This document shows, piece after piece, positions 1 through 8,321 of a DNA stretch of 39,983 nucleotides. The stretch lies in assembly GCA_018396615.1 (NCBI GenBank), contig JAGTQT010000008.1, forward strand, positions 1 through 39,983. Direction: 5' to 3'. The position numbers were made by a program, and so were the translations under genes. Below the pieces are notes generated by a model. It had not been told where the DNA came from, made no database searches, and saw nothing but the letters and a program-made list of their open reading frames with translations. The stretch is from Candidatus Bathyarchaeota archaeon. GTDB taxonomy: Archaea > Thermoproteota > Bathyarchaeia > Bathyarchaeales > Bathycorpusculaceae. Within the stretch, counting starts at the first letter, position 1. Each line of letters begins with the position of its first letter.

Positions 1-76
1 AGGCGTCTTTAATCTGCTCTTTGGTGGCATCTCGTGGAACGCCGAGAACCTCGTAGTAGTCTCTTTTGGCCCCCAT
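1..76 (-). CDS. dnaJ: DnaJ (Hsp40) N-terminus, truncated by window edge
   Basis: Reverse complement from CAT at 74-76 translates MGAKRDYYEVLGVPRDATKEQIKDA, a canonical J-domain start; lies downstream of dnaK on the same strand. Confidence 0.93.
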   Translation of the reverse strand, partial: MGAKRDYYEVLGVPRDATKEQIKDA

Positions 77-131
77 TTTTATATCATCAGTTCACTTTTT
101 TACATTGCCTTAGAAGACAGCGTGATGTTAA

Positions 132-1994
132 CTATTTTACCTTGTAGTCTTCAGAGTCAACCACTTTTCCGCTACTTGGAGGTTGCTGTCCTCCGCCGGC
201 TTGCTCCTTTTGCTTTGCATAATCCGCGGCAGCTTGCTGGTAAACGGCGGTTCCGACTTCCTGAAGGATTTTTGTAAGTTCATCCGATTTTGTTTTTATC
301 TTGTCCAAATCGTTGCTGGCTAATGCGTCTTTTAAGGCGGAAACGCTTGAGTCTATTTTGGTTTTGTGTTCTTGAGTGAGTTTGTCTCCCAAGTCTTTCT
401 TGGTTTTCTCCGCAGTGTATATGAGGTTGTCAGCGTTGTTTCTAAGCTCAGCCTCTTCACGTTTCTTCCTATCCTGTTCAGCGAACTGCTCGGCTTCCTT
501 GATCATTCTCTCTTTTTCCTCTTTAGACAGTTTCGTAGAGGCGGTTATCGTAATCTTTGCCTCCTTGCCTGTGCCCAGATCTTTAGCAGTTACGTTGAGT
601 ATACCGTTAGCGTCTATGTCGAAGGTTACCTCTATCTGTGGAACCCCTCGGGGCGCAGGTGGAATTCCTTCAAGGTTGAACATTCCTAGAGAAACGTTGT
701 CTGGAGCCATGGGGCGCTCTCCTTGAAGCACGTGGATTGTGACGGCTGTTTGAAAGTCTGCGGCTGTCGTGAAGATTTGGCTTCTTTTTGTGGGAATCGT
801 GGTGTTTCGCTCAATGACCTTAGTAAAGATATGCCCTAAGGTCTCTACTCCAAGAGAGAGCGGCGTGACGTCGAGCAGCAGTAGGTCTTTGACTTCGCCT
901 GTGATGACGGCTGCCTGTATGGCTGCGCCTATCGCTACACATTCCATAGGGTCTACGCCTCTCTCCACGGGTTTGCCGAGAATCCGCTCTACAAACCTCT
1001 GCACATAGGGCATTCTTGTCATGCCGCCTATGAGGATTATTTTATCTATATCCTTCGGTGTCAGTTTTGCATCCTCAAGAGCTTTAATGATCGTGCGCTC
1101 TGTCTTCTGAATTATCGGCTCAACAAGTGACTCCAGTTTAGCTCGGGTCAATGTAAGATGTAGGTGCTTTGGTCCAGAAGAGTCTGAGTATATGAACGGT
1201 AAATCAATGTCTGTTGTCAAAAGGGTTGACAGCTCTATCTTCGCCTTTTCAGCAGCCTCTTTCAGCCGCGTCATGGCAGCCTTGTCGCCTGTCAAGTCAA
1301 TGCTCGTCTGCCTCTTAAACTCCTCAACTACGTAGTCCATAATTGCTTTGTCTACGTCGGTTCCGCCGATCTGCGTATCTCCACTTGTGGACAGTACTTG
1401 GAAAACCCCTTTTCCAAAGTCCATCACGGTAACGTCATGTGTGCCGCCGCCGAAGCTGAAGACTAGGATTTTCATTTCCTTTTCAAGTTTGTCAACGCCA
1501 TAAGCAAGGCATGCGGCCGTAGGCTCGTTAATGATTCTCATCACTTCGAAGCCTGCGATTTCGCCAGCGTCTTTTGTGGCTTGGCGCTGATTGTCATTGA
1601 AATGCGCTGGAACGGTTATCACTGCCTTCTTTATTGAAGTGCCCAGATATGTTTCTGCGTCTTTCTTGATCTTCTGGAGTATGAAAGCGGAAATCTGCTG
1701 TGGAGTGTACTGCTTGCCGCCTATGTTCACAGTGTAGTCTGTGCCCATCTTCCTTTTTATCTCGAATACTGTTCCTTCAGGGTTAGCGGTCGCCTGCCTT
1801 TTTGCAGGTTCACCGACCAAAAGTGTTCCATCTTTGGTAAAAGCCACGACCGAAGGAAACATCTTCCCTGCCATAGTAGGTCCTTCCGCGCTTGGAATAA
1901 CTGTTGCGCGGCCTCCTTCAAAGATCGCGGCTGCAGAATTGGTTGTACCTAAATCTATACCTAAGACTTTTTCACCAGCTCCAACCTTACTCAT
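132..1994 (-). CDS. dnaK: Molecular chaperone DnaK (Hsp70)
   Basis: 620 aa; [22 protein letters not shown], substrate-binding domain, C-terminal helical region; overlaps grpE. Confidence 0.97.
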   Translation of the reverse strand: MSKVGAGEKVLGIDLGTTNSAAAIFEGGRATVIPSAEGPTMAGKMFPSVVAFTKDGTLLVGEPAKRQATANPEGTVFEIKRKMGTDYTVNIGGKQYTPQQISAFILQKIKKDAETYLGTSIKKAVITVPAHFNDNQRQATKDAGEIAGFEVMRIINEPTAACLAYGVDKLEKEMKILVFSFGGGTHDVTVMDFGKGVFQVLSTSGDTQIGGTDVDKAIMDYVVEEFKRQTSIDLTGDKAAMTRLKEAAEKAKIELSTLLTTDIDLPFIYSDSSGPKHLHLTLTRAKLESLVEPIIQKTERTIIKALEDAKLTPKDIDKIILIGGMTRMPYVQRFVERILGKPVERGVDPMECVAIGAAIQAAVITGEVKDLLLLDVTPLSLGVETLGHIFTKVIERNTTIPTKRSQIFTTAADFQTAVTIHVLQGERPMAPDNVSLGMFNLEGIPPAPRGVPQIEVTFDIDANGILNVTAKDLGTGKEAKITITASTKLSKEEKERMIKEAEQFAEQDRKKREEAELRNNADNLIYTAEKTKKDLGDKLTQEHKTKIDSSVSALKDALASNDLDKIKTKSDELTKILQEVGTAVYQQAAADYAKQKEQAGGGQQPPSSGKVVDSEDYKVK

Positions 1995-2506
1995 GCATTT
2001 TCACCTCTTTCTTCAGTTTTTGATGTAGATCCCACTGCAATCTTGACGATGCTCGGTCTAATCACTTTTTCTTTCATGATATAACCTTTCCTTATCTCCT
2101 CGATGACCGTGCATTCCTTAATCCCCTCTTTCTCCACTCTGCCGATAGCGCTGTGCCGTGTAGGATCGAAGGGCTTGTCTAAACAGTCTATTGGAAATAC
2201 GCCTTCAGCCTCAAGTATCTTCTTAAGCTTCTGAAGAGTCATCTCGACACCTTGAACTATAGGATTCGTAGAGCCAGATGAATGAGCGGAGGCTACAGCA
2301 AGCTCTAGTTCGTCAACGATCTCTAAGAGCTTTATGACTATGCGCTCAGCACAGTATTTTTTGGTTTCTTCAAGGTGGCGGTCAACTCTTTTTTTGAAGT
2401 TTTCAAAGTCTGCTTGAAGATATTTGAGCTTAGTCACATATTCTTCTGAACGTTTTTTTTCCAGTTCAAGAGCTTCTTCCAGCAGTGCAAGCTGTTCTTC
2501 AGTCAT
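1991..2506 (-). CDS. grpE: Nucleotide exchange factor GrpE
   Basis: 171 aa; long N-terminal coiled coil with [12 protein letters not shown] and C-terminal [33 protein letters not shown]; directly upstream of dnaK. Confidence 0.93.
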   Translation of the reverse strand: MTEEQLALLEEALELEKKRSEEYVTKLKYLQADFENFKKRVDRHLEETKKYCAERIVIKLLEIVDELELAVASAHSSGSTNPIVQGVEMTLQKLKKILEAEGVFPIDCLDKPFDPTRHSAIGRVEKEGIKECTVIEEIRKGYIMKEKVIRPSIVKIAVGSTSKTEERGENA

Positions 2507-2554
2507 CGGACTTTTCTCCTTGTGGGATTCTACAATTTTCTAGCGTATCAAGAG

Positions 2555-2567
2555 GAAAAATATATAC
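2555..2567 (-). promoter_or_regulatory. Putative TATA box for the grpE-dnaK-dnaJ transcript
   Basis: Minus strand reads AGTATATATTTTT about 50 nt upstream of the GrpE start; an AAGGAG SD-like motif precedes the ATG. Confidence 0.4.
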
Positions 2568-2643
2568 TTCACTCTGATTGCAGCATTGACATAGATATTC
2601 AAAAATACAAAAGAAAGTGGGGAAGAAAGAAGGCCCTACCTTT

Positions 2644-3027
2644 CTACTTCTCTTTGGTCATGGCAAAGACAGATTTGATCGCGTTTATCACAGCTGCTGG
2701 AGCTGCAAAGGCAACGATATAGTGTAAGATATAGGTAGCCCACTCGTAGAGAAGCTCGTGAATTGTGATCAACGGGTACCACACATTGGCGCTGGCTGCA
2801 ACTATAAGGGCTATCGTTGCTACTAGGAAGGGCATTATTTCTTTCGCAGTAATGCTTATGAACCCTATTATTATACCGAGAACCAGCAGTATCAGTGTAA
2901 CGTAGGAATCTGTGTTATCAGTATTTGGGTCATTAGCGTAGTCCATGTAGCCGACGACGAGTCCCATTATGATTGCTAGGAAAACGAAGGCGATAAACGC
3001 GTAGCGTGCAATCTGTTCCATATTCAT
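2644..3027 (-). CDS. Small multi-pass membrane protein of unknown function
   Basis: 127 aa with about four hydrophobic segments; a TATA-like TTATAA lies around 3064 upstream. Confidence 0.65.
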   Translation of the reverse strand: MNMEQIARYAFIAFVFLAIIMGLVVGYMDYANDPNTDNTDSYVTLILLVLGIIIGFISITAKEIMPFLVATIALIVAASANVWYPLITIHELLYEWATYILHYIVAFAAPAAVINAIKSVFAMTKEK

Positions 3028-3232
3028 TTTTCATTCACAAGTCTCTGGTATCATCGCTTATATGTTATAAATTTTGTGCTTGAAAACCGCCGCGATTGAC
3101 TGTTTTCTTATTCCTTTTTGGCGGAAACTCCAAATAATGCCATATTTTGAAGTTTTGCCTTAGAAAAAATGAAGATGAGTCAGAAAGTTTTTTAGTTGCC
3201 ACCTAAAAACTTGTAGAACTAAGTGGCAAAAA

Positions 3233-3964
3233 ATGATAACTGCAGTTGAAGCAACAGAATTGATAAAAGTTTTCGGCAACATAAAAGCTCTAGACGGCCT
3301 AAACCTAAAAATAAATGCGGGCGAGATCTTTGGAATCATCGGTCCTAATGGTGCTGGAAAAACAACTTGCCTACGAGTTATTTCAACATTGCTGTTGCCA
3401 ACATCTGGCTCCGTTAAAGTCTTCGGTTTAGATGTGGCGGCTGACGCTGCAGAAGTTCGCAAAATCATAACCTACCTCCCTGAAGAAGCTGGAGCCTATC
3501 GAAATCTTTCAGGCTGGGAATACTTGCAGTTTATGGCGAGCTTCGGCGCGCGAAATAAAGAAGAAAAACGTGTGGCTGTTCAGGAGGCAGCAGAAATCTG
3601 CGGTTTAGGCGACAGACTCAGGGATAAGGTTAAAACATACAGCAAAGGAATGAAGAGGCGCCTTCTTATAGCAAGGGCGTTGATGCCTAAACCAAGATTG
3701 GCAATACTTGATGAGCCAACTGGGGGATTGGATGTTCTGCATTCTTATCACATCAGAGGGATAATCAAAAGATATGCGAAGGATCGAGGCGCGACAGTTC
3801 TGCTCTCAAGCCACAACATGCTTGAGGTTGAGCACCTGTGCGATAGAGTTGCCCTAGTGAACAAGGGAAAAGTTGTTGCAGAAGGAAAGCCGGTGGAACT
3901 TAGAGATAGGTATGGAAGTGTAAATCTAGAAGACGTGTTTGCTAAGGTGGTTGGACTTGCTTAA
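3233..3964 (+). CDS. ABC transporter ATP-binding protein (NatA/CcmA-like)
   Basis: Walker A GPNGAGKTT, signature YSKGMKRRL, Walker B LAILDEPTGGLD. Confidence 0.95.
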   Translation: MITAVEATELIKVFGNIKALDGLNLKINAGEIFGIIGPNGAGKTTCLRVISTLLLPTSGSVKVFGLDVAADAAEVRKIITYLPEEAGAYRNLSGWEYLQFMASFGARNKEEKRVAVQEAAEICGLGDRLRDKVKTYSKGMKRRLLIARALMPKPRLAILDEPTGGLDVLHSYHIRGIIKRYAKDRGATVLLSSHNMLEVEHLCDRVALVNKGKVVAEGKPVELRDRYGSVNLEDVFAKVVGLA

Positions 3965-5246
3965 AGGGTTCGGAACGGTATTAGCTAAAGAGCTTAGAGA
4001 GCTTGTTAGAGATCCGAAAATACTTCTGGGAATGATAATTGTACCGCTGATAATGTTTCCAGTCTTGGGCAGCATAATGAACTTCTCAATCCAGTCAGCA
4101 GCAGAGCAGGCAAAAAAAGCCTCAGCACTTGTCATAGACAGAGACGGAGGTGTCTACGCAATTGCTTTTATGGAAAGCTTGAAAGCCAACGGTGTAAAAA
4201 CCTACAATCTCACCAATGTAAACCCGGAAGAAGCAGTAAACAGCGGCTTGCTGTCAGAATACAATACCACGCAGATAATCGAGATTCCAAATGGATTTAG
4301 CGAGAACATAAGCCGCCATCTTGCAGGAGAAACAAATGTTACCACATACGTAAAGCTCTACAGCGTTTTTTCTGGAAGTGGTATCGTTGAGGATGTAGGT
4401 TCATCTTTGATTGATCTTCTGGTTGAGAGACTTAACAGGCAGTATGCTCCTGACATTATGGGAACTAGAAAGGCATCGATAATTAAAGGGCAGATCTACG
4501 AAAATGTGGATCCGCGTACGTTAAGTGGCTTAATGATTTCGCAGGCAATTGCGATGCCGATTACAATAATGATTTTGCTGACTTACTCTATGCAGATTGC
4601 TGCGACATCTGTCGCGATGGAGAAGGAAGAAAAAACTCTTGAAACCCTTTTAACTTTGCCTATGGATCGCTTCGCAATCTTGATGGGCAAGCTTTCAGGT
4701 TCAATTCTTGTCGCAGGCATAGGCGCTTTGGCATACATGGTTGGCTTTAACTACTATATGGGCTCGTTCGCAAGTTTTTCAGCAGTCTCAGGCTTAGATC
4801 TGGCATCTGTGGGGCTCGCGCCATCACTGCTTGGTTATCTTCTGCTAGGAATCTCTTTATTCGTCACTTTGCTTTCTGCACTTGCCTTGGCGGTAATTCT
4901 TTCAGCCTTTGCCGAAGACGTGCGTAGCGCTCAATCCATGGTCGGCTACATTTACCCATTCCTATTCGTGCCCTCGCTGGCGCTCATGTACGTGGACATA
5001 AACATGTTGCCCTTAGCAGCAAGAATTGCTCTCTACGCCATCCCGTACACGCATCCAATTATCGCGTCCAAATCTGTTACCATGGGAGACAACTTGACAG
5101 CAGCGCTAGGCATAGTCTACGTTGCCGTTTTCACGTTGGTAATAATGTATGTGGCATCGAGACTTTTCGCAACCGAGAAAATCTTGACAATCAAACTGAA
5201 GTTCAAAGGCTTCAGAAAACGTGAAAAGAGTGTTGCGGCTGAGTAA
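3939..5246 (+). CDS. ABC-2 type permease (NatB-like)
   Basis: 435 aa; N-terminal KELRELVRDPKILLGMIIVPLIMFPVLG, large extracytoplasmic loop, C-terminal TM cluster with EKEEKTLETLLTLPMDR; overlaps the ATPase gene. Confidence 0.92.
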   Translation: MLRWLDLLKGFGTVLAKELRELVRDPKILLGMIIVPLIMFPVLGSIMNFSIQSAAEQAKKASALVIDRDGGVYAIAFMESLKANGVKTYNLTNVNPEEAVNSGLLSEYNTTQIIEIPNGFSENISRHLAGETNVTTYVKLYSVFSGSGIVEDVGSSLIDLLVERLNRQYAPDIMGTRKASIIKGQIYENVDPRTLSGLMISQAIAMPITIMILLTYSMQIAATSVAMEKEEKTLETLLTLPMDRFAILMGKLSGSILVAGIGALAYMVGFNYYMGSFASFSAVSGLDLASVGLAPSLLGYLLLGISLFVTLLSALALAVILSAFAEDVRSAQSMVGYIYPFLFVPSLALMYVDINMLPLAARIALYAIPYTHPIIASKSVTMGDNLTAALGIVYVAVFTLVIMYVASRLFATEKILTIKLKFKGFRKREKSVAAE

Positions 5247-5285
5247 GGTTTTTCCATTTCGCAGAGAAAACAGTGCTTATGGTGC

Positions 5286-6395
5286 TTGCACATGGGAATA
5301 CAGCAGATCGAAGTTTACACGGCTGCGATGCGGTATGAGGAGCCATTCACGATCGCTGCTGGAACAAGCACAAAAACATGCAACGTCATAGTGAGAGTTC
5401 TCACGGACTACGAGATCTACGGCTGGGGCGAAGCCTCACCTTCAAAAAGGGTAACAGGCGAAACCACAGAAACAGTCATCGAGGCGCTTGACAAAATATG
5501 CCCGAAGCTCATCGGCAAATGCCCCCTTAGGATAGAAAGCGACGTAGAAATCATGGATCAGGTTATTAGCGGAAATCCTGCTGCGAAGGCGGCGATCGAC
5601 ATAGCGTTACATGATGTTTTAGGAAAGACAGCACGCAAGCCCCTCTTCAGAATCCTAGGAGGCTACCGCACAGAAGTTCTAACGGACATAACTCTTGGAA
5701 TAAAGTCTCCGAAAGAAATGGCTCAAAACGCAAAGAAAGCGTTGGACAAAGGGTTCAAAGCACTAAAAATCAAGGTTGGAGTCGACGTTGACGAAGATGT
5801 TGAGAGAATTCGACTTGTCCGCGAAGTAGCAGGCAACGACATTCAACTAAGAGTTGACGCCAACCAAGGCTGGACGCCGAAACAAGCCATGGAAGCCCTA
5901 AACAAAATAAGCAGATACAACATCCAATTAGCCGAGCAACCTGTCCCCAGCGAAGACATTGAAGGATTAAAAAACGTCAAAAAGAACTCGCCGGTTCCCA
6001 TTATGGCTGATGAGAGCGTGCACACGCCAGCAGATGCTCTTCGCCTTGTACGTGAAGGCGCAGTGGATATGATGAACATTAAGCTTATGAAATGTGGGGG
6101 CATATTGAAAGCTAAAAAAATTGCGGCAGTAGCAGAAGCCGCGGGCATGCCATGCATGATTGGATGCATGAGCGAGTCATCAATAGGAATTGCAGCAGCA
6201 ACGCACCTTGCTGGCGCAGTTAAAAACATCCAGTATGCGGATCTAGACTCTGACATCCTTCTAAAAGACAAAATTACCACAGAAGGCGGAGTTCCCCTAG
6301 TGAATTCTGTTAGAAAATTCACAAATGGACATGGTCTGGGAATAGAGACTGTTGACACTGAATTTCTTGGAAAACCGCTTAGAATATACAAGTAG
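5286..6395 (+). CDS. Enolase superfamily (MR/MLE) enzyme, dipeptide epimerase-like
   Basis: 369 aa; KIKVG (KxK), RVDANQGW, AEQPV, MADES, NIKLMKCGG and C-terminal DLDSD motifs of the L-Ala-D/L-Glu epimerase group. Confidence 0.85.
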   Translation: MHMGIQQIEVYTAAMRYEEPFTIAAGTSTKTCNVIVRVLTDYEIYGWGEASPSKRVTGETTETVIEALDKICPKLIGKCPLRIESDVEIMDQVISGNPAAKAAIDIALHDVLGKTARKPLFRILGGYRTEVLTDITLGIKSPKEMAQNAKKALDKGFKALKIKVGVDVDEDVERIRLVREVAGNDIQLRVDANQGWTPKQAMEALNKISRYNIQLAEQPVPSEDIEGLKNVKKNSPVPIMADESVHTPADALRLVREGAVDMMNIKLMKCGGILKAKKIAAVAEAAGMPCMIGCMSESSIGIAAATHLAGAVKNIQYADLDSDILLKDKITTEGGVPLVNSVRKFTNGHGLGIETVDTEFLGKPLRIYK

Positions 6396-6550
6396 ATGCA
6401 TTCATTCAGATATTAGCTAAAAACCGCTAGGATTAGCTGTGTAAGCTGTTTTTGCTTTCATGCTTTTCAAAACAGCACGAACGATTTCACAAGCGCCAAC
6501 GGAAAAGCCTTTAGGATGAAACAAAGAGACTACGACTGAGGTGCAGATAA

Positions 6551-7537
6551 ATGGTTTCTCTTAGAGCTTTAGCACCTTCGCTTACTAGAATAACCATCGC
6601 AGGTGCCGTCGGAGCAGCACTTCACATAGGCCAAGGTAGCCCAGATTTAGTTGATGCCAAAGCAGTAGAATTTTCACGTGCCGCGTTGGCGCAAACAGAC
6701 ATCGAAGGAGAAGTGATCGCGTGCGAAGGCCCTAAAGATAATGCTCCTGCTTTCCAGCGTAGAGAAAAAGTAGGAACAGGGAAAGGACCAAAACTTGAGT
6801 TCGTCATAGACCCCGTTGACGGCACAACCGCCGCTTCCAAAGGCAGAAAAGACGCTATCTCTGCACTGGCGTGCGCGCCAACCGGCTGCTTCCAAGTGTT
6901 GCCTGACGATGGCTACTACTTTAAGGTGGCAACAGACGCACATTCCATAGGAAAAATCTCTCTCGAAATGCCTGTTGAAGAGATCGTTCGCACAGTAGCT
7001 CGGGAAAAAAAGCTACCACTCGAGAACTTCACGGTTATAATGCTTGAACGTGACAGGCACATAAGCATCCTAAAAACTCTTAGACAACTGGGCGTAAGAA
7101 TAATCCTAATCCCTGACGGAGACATCGCCGCCGCAGTTGCCACATGCATTCCCAGCTCAGGTGTCGACCTTCTCGTTGGAGCAGGCGCTGGTCCAGAAGC
7201 CACAATCGCAGCGACTGCTGTCAAATGTTTAGGAGGAACCATGCTTGTGAAAGTCTGGAAGGATCAAAGGGATGACGCAAAACGGCTAGATAGACTGAAG
7301 GCTGAAGGTGTGGACGTGGAAAAAACCTATAGGGAAGACGAACTTGCCAAGGGAAATGAGCTTGTTTTTGCAGCTTCAGGCGTCACTAAAGGTGAACTAC
7401 TTGACGGCGTGCGTTTCATCCCCGACGGGGCAATAGTAAACTCGATCTGCATGAGGCTGCCAAGTGGAACGGTTGAGAGATCTGAAACTATATTGAGGTT
7501 CAAGGGACACCCAGTTTACAGAAGATTCATAACATAA
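6551..7537 (+). CDS. glpX: Class II fructose-1,6-bisphosphatase (GlpX-like)
   Basis: 328 aa; EKVGTGKG, DPVDGT, IPDGDIAAAVATC, AGAGPEATIAATAVKCLGG and ASGVTKGELLDGV align with E. coli GlpX as recalled. Confidence 0.85.
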   Translation: MVSLRALAPSLTRITIAGAVGAALHIGQGSPDLVDAKAVEFSRAALAQTDIEGEVIACEGPKDNAPAFQRREKVGTGKGPKLEFVIDPVDGTTAASKGRKDAISALACAPTGCFQVLPDDGYYFKVATDAHSIGKISLEMPVEEIVRTVAREKKLPLENFTVIMLERDRHISILKTLRQLGVRIILIPDGDIAAAVATCIPSSGVDLLVGAGAGPEATIAATAVKCLGGTMLVKVWKDQRDDAKRLDRLKAEGVDVEKTYREDELAKGNELVFAASGVTKGELLDGVRFIPDGAIVNSICMRLPSGTVERSETILRFKGHPVYRRFIT

Positions 7538-7656
7538 ATCCTGCCTAACGATAATTTTGAACAGGCAAATACTTTGGTGGATCGTTTACCAGCTAAAAAT
7601 AATGGTTTTTTAGCAAACAATAAAAGCCTAGAAAAAGAAATAGTATCTGATCCAGA

Positions 7657-8160
7657 ATGAAGAAGCTTGATGCAATAGACTACGCACTTCTATGGGAGTT
7701 GACTACGGACTGCCGCAAGAGTGACAGACAGATTGCCAAGGCATTGAAGATCTCTCAGCCTACAGTTACACGAAGAAGAGCCAAAATTGAGGAGTTCATC
7801 GATGGCTATACGTCGATACCCAAGTTCGCAAGAATCGGATTTGAAATCGTTGTATTCACCTTCTTTAAAAGTAAAACTAAGTATGAGAAACCTGAGGAAA
7901 GAGAAAAATCTACAGCTAGAACTGTTGATTGGCTTATGCGCCAACCTAATGTCATTTTTGCCATCTGTGGACAGGGAATGGGATGGGATGGTATATGCAT
8001 CTCCTTTCACAAAAGCTACTCCGACTTTGCACGCTTCGCGAGAAGACATGAAAGCGAACTCTCAGAGCTTATAAGCGAAAGCCAGAGTTTCATTGCAGAC
8101 ATAAGTCCTGAAACCGTGCTAAAGCCATTCCATTTCAAGTATCTGGCTAAAGTCGAGTAG
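7657..8160 (+). CDS. Lrp/AsnC-family winged-helix transcriptional regulator
   Basis: N-terminal HTH DYALLWELTTDCRKSDRQIAKALKISQPTVTRRRAKIE. Confidence 0.8.
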   Translation: MKKLDAIDYALLWELTTDCRKSDRQIAKALKISQPTVTRRRAKIEEFIDGYTSIPKFARIGFEIVVFTFFKSKTKYEKPEEREKSTARTVDWLMRQPNVIFAICGQGMGWDGICISFHKSYSDFARFARRHESELSELISESQSFIADISPETVLKPFHFKYLAKVE

Positions 8161-8257
8161 AGAGCACTGCCTAGGCGCTGGTTATTTCTCTATCAAATTA
8201 CAGTGCACGGAATGACAAAAGGTTAATAGGTCACATTTTTCACTTCCATGTAGCTCA

Positions 8258-8267
8258 TATTTAAAAG
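8258..8267 (+). promoter_or_regulatory. Putative TATA box upstream of the EF-2 gene
   Basis: TATTTAAAAG about 55 nt upstream of the ATG at 8322. Confidence 0.4.
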
Positions 8268-8321
8268 CTTGCAAGAAACGCAAGATCAGAATAAGAGCAA
8301 AATCACAAAGAAGGTTTAACC

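Noticed and set aside
2522-2722. 66-aa plus-strand ORF between grpE and the membrane protein
   Set aside because: Covers the predicted minus-strand promoter and the 3' end of the membrane-protein gene; no conserved features
5843-6391. 182-aa minus-strand ORF antisense to the enolase-superfamily gene
   Set aside because: Shadow ORF of a well-supported coding region; no recognisable domain
6396-6550. Possible tRNA or structured RNA between the epimerase-like gene and the FBPase
   Set aside because: No acceptor/T-arm (GGTTCRAATCC-like) signature; only imperfect AT-rich inverted repeats
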